A stretch of 64,000 bases of DNA from Arenibacterium halophilum (GTDB taxonomy: Bacteria > Pseudomonadota > Alphaproteobacteria > Rhodobacterales > Rhodobacteraceae), in assembly GCF_005938225.1 (NCBI RefSeq), contig NZ_VCPC01000002.1:992001-1056000 (forward strand), read 5' to 3'. The translations under genes and the position numbers were made by a program. The notes beneath the pieces are model-generated. The model was given only the letters and a program-made list of their open reading frames with translations. It did no database searches and was not told the DNA's origin. Positions 56,784 through 64,000 of the stretch are shown here, piece after piece. Position 1 is the stretch's first letter. The number at the start of each line of letters is the position of its first letter.

Positions 56784-57970
56784 AGAATTCGCGCGGGTCG
56801 CTGGTGCGGCCCCATCCGCTGCCCGGCAGTGCCAGCCGCCCGGTTGTCACGCCGCTGTCGCCCTCGGTCGTCTATGCCAGCGACACGCCCGATGCGCTGG
56901 ATGACCAGTACGAAGGCCGGGTGTTCGGCTATACCTATTCGCGCGAGGGGCATCCCAATGGCGATGTGGTGGCCGCGCGGCTGGACGAGATGGAAGGCGC
57001 AAGCGGCGGCATCGTCACCGGGTCGGGCATGTCGGCGGTGTCGGCGGTGCTGCTGGGCCTGCTGAAACAGGGCGATCACGTTCTGGGTGGCAACCAGCTG
57101 TACGGGCGGTCGCTGCGGATGATGGCCGAGGATCTGCCGCGCCTGGGGATCGACACATCTCTGGCCGATCCCTGTGACGTGGACGCGATGCGCGCCGCGA
57201 TCCGCCCCGAGACGAAGATGATCCTGGTCGAGGTGGTGTCGAACCCGACGCTGCGGGTGGCCGATATTGCGGGCATTGCCGCACTGGCCAAAGAAAGCGG
57301 CGCGCTTCTGGTGATCGATAACACGTTTACCACGCCGCGCGCGTTCCGCCCGTTTGACCATGGCGCTGACATAGTGATCCATTCGGTGACGAAACTGCTG
57401 GCCGGGCATTCAGATGTGATGCTGGGCTATGCCGTTGCGCGTGATCCCGCGCTGAACGACAGGCTGCGCGTGTTCGGCGTGACGGCTGGGCTGACGGCCA
57501 GCCCGTTCGATTGCTGGCTGGCGGAACGGGGGATGCTGTCGTTCGACCTGCGCTTTGACCGCTCGCAAGAAACGGCGGCGCGGCTGGCCGATCATCTGGC
57601 GGGGCTCGATGGCGTGAAGCGTGTGCTGTACCCGATGCGCGCCGATCACCCCGACCATGCGCGCGCGGTTCAGCTTTTGGGCGATCAGGGCTGTAATATG
57701 GTCAGCTTCGAGTTGACGGGTGGGCGGGCCTCCGCCAATGCCTTCACGAAGGCGGCAGATGGGCTGAGTTTTGCCCCGACGCTGGGCGATGTGGGCACAA
57801 CGCTGTCGCATCCGGCCTCATCCTCGCATCGCGCATTGACCCCGGACCGGCGCGCGGCGCTTGGCATATCCGAGGGGTTCTTTCGCGTCTCGGTCGGGTT
57901 GGAAGACCCGGATGCGTTGTTGCAGATCATGACAGATGCCGTGGCCGCCGCCCGTGCTGCTGAAGGATAG
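56780..57970 (+). CDS. PLP-dependent trans-sulfuration enzyme (cystathionine gamma-synthase family)
   Basis: This 396-aa fold-type I enzyme has the PLP Lys in HSVTKLLAGHSDVMLGY and the family segments GSGMSAVSAVLLGLLK and VSNPTLRVADIAG. Members include cystathionine gamma-synthase, beta-lyase, methionine gamma-lyase and O-acetylhomoserine sulfhydrylase; the exact reaction cannot be read from sequence. Coupled to the upstream gene. Confidence 0.9.
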   Translation: MKNSRGSLVRPHPLPGSASRPVVTPLSPSVVYASDTPDALDDQYEGRVFGYTYSREGHPNGDVVAARLDEMEGASGGIVTGSGMSAVSAVLLGLLKQGDHVLGGNQLYGRSLRMMAEDLPRLGIDTSLADPCDVDAMRAAIRPETKMILVEVVSNPTLRVADIAGIAALAKESGALLVIDNTFTTPRAFRPFDHGADIVIHSVTKLLAGHSDVMLGYAVARDPALNDRLRVFGVTAGLTASPFDCWLAERGMLSFDLRFDRSQETAARLADHLAGLDGVKRVLYPMRADHPDHARAVQLLGDQGCNMVSFELTGGRASANAFTKAADGLSFAPTLGDVGTTLSHPASSSHRALTPDRRAALGISEGFFRVSVGLEDPDALLQIMTDAVAAARAAEG

Positions 57971-57977
57971 GCCGAAA

Positions 57978-59042
57978 ATGGCAACGGCGCAGATTTCCGA
58001 TATTCTGGCCGCCGTGCCGCTTCCCGCCATTGTCATCGACACCAACCAGCGTATCGCCGAGGCGAATGCGGACGCACTGACCTTGCTGGGGCAGGGCATT
58101 GTGGGGCGCCATTTCACCGCCATCCTGCGCCGGCCCGAGATGATCGACACCATCGAAGGCGCGCTGGCCGACCGGCGTCCGCGCAAGGCGGAATACCAGA
58201 CGAACGACGGCGCGCATGATATCATCTACGAAGTCACCTGCCGCGCGGTCGAGGCCCTGGGCGGCATCATGCTGAGCTTTCAGGACACGACCCACCTGCA
58301 TCAGGCGGGCCAGATGCGGCGCGATTTTGTCGCCAACGTCAGCCACGAGCTGCGCACGCCGCTGACCGCGCTGATGGGATTCATCGAAACCCTGCGCGGC
58401 GCCGCTAGCAAGGACGAGGCCGCACGCGAGCGGTTTCTGGCGATCATGGACGCCGAGGCAAGCCGGATGAACCGGCTGGTGGGCGATCTGCTGTCCCTCA
58501 GCAGGGTCGAAAGCGAGGAGCGCGTGCGCCCGCGCGAGCCGGTGAACCTGACCGGGCTGCTGACATCGGTGCTGAATTCCCTGCGCCCGTTGGGGGAAAC
58601 CGCCAATGTGGCTTTTGTGAAGAATTTCCCCGAGGGCGAGGTGACGCTGCCCGGCGATGCCGACCAACTGCGCCAAGTGTTCACCAATCTGATCGAGAAC
58701 GCGATCAAATATGGCGGCACCGGCGGGCGGGTGACCGTGGCCCTGAGCGTGGCCGAGCGCGACCCGGCCCTGCGCGCGCCCGCCGCGCGGGTGCAGGTGA
58801 CCGATCAGGGCCCGGGCATTGATCCGCGCCACTTGCCGCGCCTGACCGAACGGTTCTACCGCGCCGACAGCCACCGCTCGCGCCAGTTGGGGGGCACCGG
58901 GCTGGGGCTGGCGATCGTGAAACATATCGTCAACCGGCACCGCGGGCGGCTGCGGGTGGAATCGGAACTGGGCAAGGGCGCAAGTTTCACGGTGATCCTG
59001 CCAACCAGTGCCCCCGCGCAGGCGGACGAGCAGCAGGCGTAA
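57978..59042 (+). CDS. phoR: PhoR-like PAS histidine kinase
   Basis: Start 57978 (MATAQISDILAAVPLPAIVID). The 354-aa kinase has a PAS domain (about 10-110), HisKA with the box FVANVSHELRTPLTALMGFIE at about 120-140 and HATPase motifs LIENAIKYGG and GGTGLGLAIVKHIVNRH. The layout and the pst genes 0.6 kb downstream point to PhoR, the phosphate-starvation kinase. It lacks the usual N-terminal membrane spans, so it may be soluble or docked to the Pst/PhoU complex. phoB is not in view. Confidence 0.82.
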   Translation: MATAQISDILAAVPLPAIVIDTNQRIAEANADALTLLGQGIVGRHFTAILRRPEMIDTIEGALADRRPRKAEYQTNDGAHDIIYEVTCRAVEALGGIMLSFQDTTHLHQAGQMRRDFVANVSHELRTPLTALMGFIETLRGAASKDEAARERFLAIMDAEASRMNRLVGDLLSLSRVESEERVRPREPVNLTGLLTSVLNSLRPLGETANVAFVKNFPEGEVTLPGDADQLRQVFTNLIENAIKYGGTGGRVTVALSVAERDPALRAPAARVQVTDQGPGIDPRHLPRLTERFYRADSHRSRQLGGTGLGLAIVKHIVNRHRGRLRVESELGKGASFTVILPTSAPAQADEQQA

Positions 59043-59087
59043 GCCATGCTCGCCAAGGCGCTTGCGCGAAGGGGTGGGACCTGTCAT

Positions 59088-59115
59088 AAGCCACCGGCTT
59101 ACGTTTTTCTTTTTC
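59088..59115 (+). terminator. Terminator behind the PhoR-like gene
   Basis: TAAGCC/GGCTTA forms a 6-bp stem with a 3-base loop, followed by TTTTTCTTTTT. Confidence 0.65.
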
Positions 59116-59215
59116 GACCTACTGTCTCCTTCATACGGCGCTCAGTCCCTCGATACAGACCGACTACGCCAAGCTGCCGAATTCTTCGGGCAGCACACCA
59201 ATTAGGAGACGACGC

Positions 59216-59422
59216 ATGGCCAATGGCACCGTCAAATGGTTCAACTCAACCAAAGGCTTCGGCTTTATCGCACCGGAAACCGGCGGCAAGGATGTGTTCG
59301 TGCATATCTCGGCTGTCGAGCGCGCTGGCCTGACCGGCCTCGCAGACAACCAGAAGGTGACGTTTGACGTGGAAGCGGGCCGTGACGGCCGCGAATCCGC
59401 GACGAACATCGCTCTGGCCTAA
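59216..59422 (+). CDS. Cold-shock protein (CspA family)
   Basis: This 68-aa single CSD protein has the RNP1 and RNP2 motifs in KGFGFIAP and DVFVHISAVE. It binds single-stranded RNA. AGGAGA precedes the ATG. It has its own terminator and an independent position between the PhoR-like gene and pstS. Confidence 0.96.
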   Translation: MANGTVKWFNSTKGFGFIAPETGGKDVFVHISAVERAGLTGLADNQKVTFDVEAGRDGRESATNIALA

Positions 59423-59447
59423 GCCACAGCACATACCGTTCTGAAAG

Positions 59448-59478
59448 GCGCGGTCCCGGTCAGGGGCCGCGCTTTTTT
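59448..59478 (+). terminator. Terminator of the cold-shock gene
   Basis: GCGCGG.../...CCGCGC forms a GC-rich stem followed by six Ts. Confidence 0.87.
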
Positions 59479-59534
59479 GCGTTTCCGGGCCGCTGACGCA
59501 GGGGCCGTTAAGGATAAAATGACTAAAATCCGCG

Positions 59535-59563
59535 CTGTCATGAAACTGTTACATGCGTGTCAC
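59535..59563 (+). promoter_or_regulatory. Pho box (PhoB binding site) upstream of pstS
   Basis: CTGTCAT (59535-59541), CTGTTAC (59546-59552) and GTGTCAC (59557-59563) repeat every 11 bp, the spacing of PhoB half-sites. The site lies about 85 bp before the pstS start. Confidence 0.88.
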
Positions 59564-59645
59564 AAAAGCATTGCGTCGCACCGATAGCTCCCGCCTCAAG
59601 ATCATCATGGGGGTGATCAGACTTGTCCTTAACTGGAGATATTCG

Positions 59646-60686
59646 ATGTCGTTTGTGAAAATGACCACCTCGGGCCTCGCCCTTGCCGCTTTTGCCGCCA
59701 CCGCCGCTGCCGCCCGTGATCAGGTGCAGGTTGCCGGATCGTCGACCGTTCTGCCCTACGCCTCGATCGTGGCCGAAGCCTTTGGCGAAAACTTCGACTT
59801 CCCGACGCCGGTTGTTGAATCGGGCGGTTCGTCCGCTGGTCTGAAGCGGTTCTGCGAAGGTGTTGGCGAAAACACCATCGACGTGGCGAATGCGTCGCGC
59901 CAGATCCGTGAAAAGGAAATCCAGGCCTGCGCCGACAATGGCGTGACCGACATCATGGAAGTGCGCATCGGCTATGACGGGATCGTCTTTGCCAGCGACA
60001 TCAACGGCGAAACATTCGAGTTCACCCCGGTGCACTGGTACAAGGCGCTGTCGGACAAGGTTGTCGTGGACGGCGCCGTGGTCGACAACCCCTATACCAC
60101 CTGGAACGAAATCGACGCCGCGCTGCCCGCGCAGCCGATCCAGGCCTTCGTGCCCGGCACCAAGCACGGCACCCGCGAAGTGTTCGAGGAAAAGGTGATC
60201 CTGGCTGGCTGTGAAGAAACCGGCGACTTCGAGGCCTTCAAGGCCGCGATGGGCGACGACAAGAAAGCCGCTGAAAAGCAGTGCATCGGCCTGCGCACCG
60301 ACGGCAAGTCGGTCGACATCGATGGCGACTACACCGAAACGCTGGCCCGTATCAGCAGCAACAAGGACGGCATCGGCGTGTTCGGTCTGGCCTTCTACGA
60401 AAACAACACCGACAAGCTGCAAGTTGCGACCATGTCGGGTGTCACCCCCTCGACCGAGACCATCTCGACCGGCGAATACCCGGTGTCGCGCCCGCTGTTC
60501 TTCTACGTGAAGAAAGCCCACATCGGCGTGATCCCCGGCCTGAAGGAATATGCTGAATTCTTCGTCGCCGACGAAGTTGCCGGCCCCGATGGCCCGCTGG
60601 CCGAATACGGCCTGGTTGCCGACCCCGAGCTGAGCGAGACCCAGAGCGCGGTATCGAACGAAGAAACCATGGGCAGCAATTCCTAA
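59646..60686 (+). CDS. pstS: Phosphate-binding periplasmic protein PstS
   Basis: The 346-aa protein starts MSFVKMTTSGLALAAFAATAAAA (signal peptide) and continues RDQVQVAGSSTVLPYASIVA. Phosphate-loop residues are in VAGSSTVLP and the FEEKVILAGC segment. ATG 59646 has GGAG upstream. It binds phosphate for the PstCAB transporter. Confidence 0.95.
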   Translation: MSFVKMTTSGLALAAFAATAAAARDQVQVAGSSTVLPYASIVAEAFGENFDFPTPVVESGGSSAGLKRFCEGVGENTIDVANASRQIREKEIQACADNGVTDIMEVRIGYDGIVFASDINGETFEFTPVHWYKALSDKVVVDGAVVDNPYTTWNEIDAALPAQPIQAFVPGTKHGTREVFEEKVILAGCEETGDFEAFKAAMGDDKKAAEKQCIGLRTDGKSVDIDGDYTETLARISSNKDGIGVFGLAFYENNTDKLQVATMSGVTPSTETISTGEYPVSRPLFFYVKKAHIGVIPGLKEYAEFFVADEVAGPDGPLAEYGLVADPELSETQSAVSNEETMGSNS

Positions 60687-60699
60687 GCTGGCCCGATCC

Positions 60700-60733
60700 G
60701 GCCGGGGCGTGCGTGCCATGCCCCGGCCGTTTT
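60700..60733 (+). terminator. Attenuator-like hairpin between pstS and pstC
   Basis: GGCCGGGGC (60700-60708) and GCCCCGGCC (60720-60728) form a 9-bp stem followed by GTTTTGTCTTT. Partial termination would give more PstS than permease. Confidence 0.8.
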
Positions 60734-60761
60734 GTCTTTCCTACGAACCGGCGGAGTGTCC

Positions 60762-62240
60762 ATGCCTGTTTCCTGGCTGATCCTAATCCTGGCTGCCCTG
60801 ACGCTGGGCGGTTACATCGCGGGGCGCGCGCGCGCCCGGGCCTCGGTCCAGGGCGATGTGCGCAGGCTGCATTCGCTGCCGTCCTATTACGGCTATAACG
60901 TCGCGCTGTTCGCGCTGGTGCCCGCGCTGGCGGTTCTGGCGCTGTGGCTGCTGGCGCAGCCGATGCTGATCGACGCCCGCGTGTCGGGCATGATCCCGGA
61001 CACGCTGATCCCCGAAGGGTCGAACCAGAGCCTGGTGATGAGCGACGTGCGCCGCGTCGCCGACGGGCTGGAACTGGCCGTGTCAAGCGGCGCGATGAGC
61101 GCCGACGAGGTGGCCGCGCTGGACGCCGACGCCACCGACATCCGCGCCCGCCTGGGCGAGATGGGCGTGGCGCTTGGGTCGGACGTGCGCCCCGAGGTGC
61201 TGGAGGCCGCGCAGGCCTATCGCGCCATGTCCTCGACCGGGACACTATGGATGACGGGGGTCGTGCTGGTTCTGGCGCTGGCCGGGCTGGCCTGGTCCTA
61301 TTCGCGCACCCATTCCGAATTCCGCGCCCGCAACGTGGTGGAGCGGGGCGTTCTGACGCTGCTGATCCTGGCCGCGTCGATTGCCATTCTGACGACCGTG
61401 GGCATCGTTCTGTCGATGCTGTTCGAGACGATCAATTTCTTCAGCCTGCACGACTGGAAGGATTTCTTCCTTGGCGCGACATGGGCGCCGAATTTCCGGG
61501 GCGACAGCGAATTGTCGATCCTGCCGCTGCTGTGGGGCACGCTTTACATCTCGCTGATCGCGCTGATCGTGGCGGTGCCGATCGGTCTGTTTGCCGCGAT
61601 CTACCTGTCGGAATACGCCAGCAAGCCGGTGCGCGCCTTCGCGAAACCGCTGCTGGAAATCCTCGCCGGGATCCCGACCATCGTTTATGGCCTCTTCGCG
61701 CTGCTGACGGTGGGGCCGCTGTTGGTCGATATCTTCGGGCGCGGAGAAGAGGGTCTGCTGGGCCTGAACTGGATGAGCGGGGCGACCTCGGTCCTGACGG
61801 CCGGGGTGGTGATGGGGATCATGCTTATTCCCTTCGTCAGCTCGCTGTCGGATGACATCATCAACTCGGTCCCGCAGTCGATGCGCGACGGGTCATTGGG
61901 CCTTGGCGCGACCAAATCGGAAACCGTGCGCCAGGTGGTGATGCCCGCCGCGCTGCCCGGGATCGTGGGCGCCATCCTGCTGGCTGCCAGCCGCGCCATC
62001 GGGGAAACCATGATCGTGGTCATGGGGGCGGGCGCCATCGCCAAATTCTCGCTCAACCCGCTGGAATCGATGACAACCATCACCACGCGGATCGTCAGCC
62101 AGCTGACCGGCGACACCGATTTCGCCAGCCCTGAAACGCTGGTTGCCTTTGCCCTTGGCCTGACGCTGTTCGTCCTGACGCTGGGGCTGAACATCCTTGC
62201 CCTCTACATCGTGCGCAAATACCGGGAGCAGTACGAATAA
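60762..62240 (+). CDS. pstC: Phosphate ABC permease PstC
   Basis: Start 60762 (MPVSWLILILAALTLGGYIA). The 492-aa permease has about eight membrane segments, including an extra N-terminal part (about 1-220) and the core DINS-less EAA loop SLGLGATKSETVRQVVMPAAL. The stop overlaps pstA by one base. Confidence 0.93.
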   Translation: MPVSWLILILAALTLGGYIAGRARARASVQGDVRRLHSLPSYYGYNVALFALVPALAVLALWLLAQPMLIDARVSGMIPDTLIPEGSNQSLVMSDVRRVADGLELAVSSGAMSADEVAALDADATDIRARLGEMGVALGSDVRPEVLEAAQAYRAMSSTGTLWMTGVVLVLALAGLAWSYSRTHSEFRARNVVERGVLTLLILAASIAILTTVGIVLSMLFETINFFSLHDWKDFFLGATWAPNFRGDSELSILPLLWGTLYISLIALIVAVPIGLFAAIYLSEYASKPVRAFAKPLLEILAGIPTIVYGLFALLTVGPLLVDIFGRGEEGLLGLNWMSGATSVLTAGVVMGIMLIPFVSSLSDDIINSVPQSMRDGSLGLGATKSETVRQVVMPAALPGIVGAILLAASRAIGETMIVVMGAGAIAKFSLNPLESMTTITTRIVSQLTGDTDFASPETLVAFALGLTLFVLTLGLNILALYIVRKYREQYE

Positions 62241-63604
62241 TGACCGATCTGACGCAAAACCCCGCCAGCACCCCCGGACAGGTGCCGCCGCGCCACGGCT
62301 CGCTTCTGACACAGGGCGCGCGCACCAAGCGCCGCAACGCCGCCGAGAAACGGTTCCAGCTGTATGGCATGATCGCCATCGGGATCGGGCTGCTGATGCT
62401 GGTGATCCTTGTCACCACCATCGTCAGCCGGGGGCTGGGGGCCTATCAGCAAACCTTCGTGACGCTGAATGTCGAACTGCTGGAAAGCAAGCTGGACAAG
62501 AACGGCAACCGCGATCTGGACGAGATAAAGAAGGTGTCGACCTTTGGCTATGCGCCGCTGGTGAAGACCGCGCTGGCCGATGCGGTCGCCGGTTACGGGA
62601 TCGACACCAGCGTGCCGGCCAAGGACATGGACGACCTGCTGTCCAAGGGCGCGGTGGCGCAGCTGCGCGACTATGTGATTGAGAACCCCGACCAGATCGG
62701 CCAGACCGTTTCGTTTGAATTCCTCGCCTCCAGCCGCGTCGATGGCTATCTGAAAGGCCGCGTCAGCCGCGAGAGCATCGCGAACGACAAGAGCATCAGC
62801 GCCGAGCAGCTGGATTTGGTGGACGATCTGATCGAACAGGGCGCGATCCGCAAGCAGTTCAACCTGTCGTTCATCACCGGGGCCGATGCGTCAGACCAGC
62901 GGCCCGAGGCGGCAGGTATGGGCGTTTCGATGGTGGGGTCGCTGTTCATGATGCTGGTGGTGCTGGTGCTGTCGCTGCCGATTGGCGTCGCTGCGTCGAT
63001 CTATCTTGAGGAATTCGCCCGCAAAAGCTGGCTGACCGATGTGATCGAGGTGAATATCTCGAACCTCGCCGCCGTGCCGTCGATCGTGTTCGGTATTCTG
63101 GGCCTGGCCGTGTTCATCAACTACATGCACCTGCCGATGTCGGCGCCGCTGGTGGGCGGGCTTGTGCTGACGCTGATGACGCTGCCGACGATCATCATCT
63201 CGACCCGTGCCTCGCTGAAGGCGGTGCCGCCGTCGATCCGCGATGCCGCGCTTGGCGTCGGGGCCAGCAAGATGCAGGCCGTGTTCCACCATGTTCTGCC
63301 TCTGGCCGCGCCGGGCATCCTGACGGGCACCATCATCGGGCTGGCGCAGGCGCTTGGCGAAACCGCGCCGCTGCTGCTGATCGGGATGGTGGGCTTCATC
63401 GCCTCGAACGCGCCCGACAGCATCGCCAGCGGGTTGCTGGCGCCGAACTCGGCCATGCCGGCGCAAATCTATGAATGGGCGAAACGGGCCGATCCGGCCT
63501 TTTACGAACGCGCCTGGGGGGGCATCATCATCCTGTTGGTGTTCCTTGTCACAATGAATACGGTGGCCGTGATCCTGCGCCGCCGCTTTGAACGCCGCTG
63601 GTAA
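62240..63604 (+). CDS. pstA: Phosphate ABC permease PstA
   Basis: This 454-aa permease is longer than the usual ~300 residues because of a soluble periplasmic insertion (about 70-220) between TM1 and TM2. The core carries [21 protein letters not shown] and [20 protein letters not shown]. It overlaps pstC by one base, which couples the two. Confidence 0.93.
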   Translation: MTDLTQNPASTPGQVPPRHGSLLTQGARTKRRNAAEKRFQLYGMIAIGIGLLMLVILVTTIVSRGLGAYQQTFVTLNVELLESKLDKNGNRDLDEIKKVSTFGYAPLVKTALADAVAGYGIDTSVPAKDMDDLLSKGAVAQLRDYVIENPDQIGQTVSFEFLASSRVDGYLKGRVSRESIANDKSISAEQLDLVDDLIEQGAIRKQFNLSFITGADASDQRPEAAGMGVSMVGSLFMMLVVLVLSLPIGVAASIYLEEFARKSWLTDVIEVNISNLAAVPSIVFGILGLAVFINYMHLPMSAPLVGGLVLTLMTLPTIIISTRASLKAVPPSIRDAALGVGASKMQAVFHHVLPLAAPGILTGTIIGLAQALGETAPLLLIGMVGFIASNAPDSIASGLLAPNSAMPAQIYEWAKRADPAFYERAWGGIIILLVFLVTMNTVAVILRRRFERRW

Positions 63605-63617
63605 GGGGGACCGACCT

Positions 63618-64000
63618 ATGAACCAGATGACCTCAGTGGAGAAGACCGTGAGCACCGAAGCCAACAAGATTACTGCCGAAGGCGTGCAGGTGTATTACGG
63701 CGATACGCATGCGATCAAGGATGTGAACGTCCAGATCGAGGACAAGACGGTCACCGCCTTCATCGGCCCGTCGGGCTGTGGCAAATCCACCTTCCTGCGC
63801 TGTCTGAACCGGATGAACGACACCATCGACATCTGCCGTGTCGAGGGGCAGATCCTGCTGGATGGCGAAAACATCTATGACCGCAAGGTGGACCCGGTCC
63901 AGCTGCGCGCCAAGGTGGGCATGGTGTTCCAGAAGCCGAACCCGTTTCCCAAGTCGATCTATGACAACGTGGCCTATGGGCCGCGCATCCACGGGCTGGC
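63618..64000 (+). CDS. pstB: Phosphate ABC ATPase PstB, cut by window edge
   Basis: The frame starts at ATG 63618 ([21 protein letters not shown]) and runs off the right edge. It has Walker [26 protein letters not shown] and the Q-loop [20 protein letters not shown]. It powers the Pst transporter. Confidence 0.95.
   Translation, partial: MNQMTSVEKTVSTEANKITAEGVQVYYGDTHAIKDVNVQIEDKTVTAFIGPSGCGKSTFLRCLNRMNDTIDICRVEGQILLDGENIYDRKVDPVQLRAKVGMVFQKPNPFPKSIYDNVAYGPRIHGL

Overview
The window looks like chromosome of a Rhodobacteraceae (roseobacter-type) alphaproteobacterium. The base composition is GC-rich. Marker features include a DUF1476 zeta-type ATPase inhibitor divergent from purC, a class II DAHP synthase, a gene-transfer-agent-style endolysin/holin pair next to ccm genes, a GlxA-type AraC regulator, an IalB-family protein, and the intergenic repeat containing AAATATCCCGGGGG that I associate with this family. 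No rRNA, CRISPR array or intact prophage was seen. Both window ends cut through genes: a tandem solute-binding sensor on the left and pstB on the right.

Layout. 1-4.0 kb: a periplasmic tandem-SBP protein divergent from a MetOD1-domain protein and a hybrid histidine kinase. 4.1-6.2 kb: a decayed mobile zone with a transposase tail, an IS3-family element carrying three short palindromic inserts, and a truncated Cys-rich protein, ending at a CAU tRNA. 6.3-24.7 kb: housekeeping genes with purine synthesis split over three loci (purMN, purCSQ, purL). Among these lie RNase D, SufE, a corrinoid methyl-transfer set (Bmt, B12 protein, DUF1638), an SPL-like radical SAM gene under an apparent SOS box, an MprF-like protein and a DctBD-like two-component system. 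25-38.5 kb: a LysR/indolepyruvate oxidoreductase pair, acyltransferase-murI, argC, and ccmE-[endolysin-holin]-ccmF-ccmH, then PaaG-like and IalB genes. 38.5-50 kb: a divergent intergenic region with two likely small RNAs, a HerA-like ATPase, a class A PBP, and a complete branched-chain amino acid (HAAT) ABC operon with an extra secreted Cys-rich gene. 49.5-59 kb: GlxA regulator, DAHP synthase, an AT-rich lysine-rich OmpA-like orphan, a PAS protein, yicC-gmk, a gamma carbonic anhydrase, a trans-sulfuration enzyme and a PhoR-like kinase. 59.2-64 kb: cold-shock protein and pstSCAB behind a three-half-site Pho box.

The observations that best repay a second look are: the SOS box lying inside the promoter spacer of a probably leaderless SPL-like gene; two sibling small-RNA candidates with an anti-Shine-Dalgarno CCUCCC segment; short palindromic inserts that disable one IS; a DctD-like regulator without the sigma-54 contact motif; the MetOD1/hybrid kinase sensory locus; the DUF1638/corrinoid/Bmt neighbourhood; and the lysine-rich OmpA-like orphan. 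All functions are read from sequence patterns and family knowledge; no database search was run.
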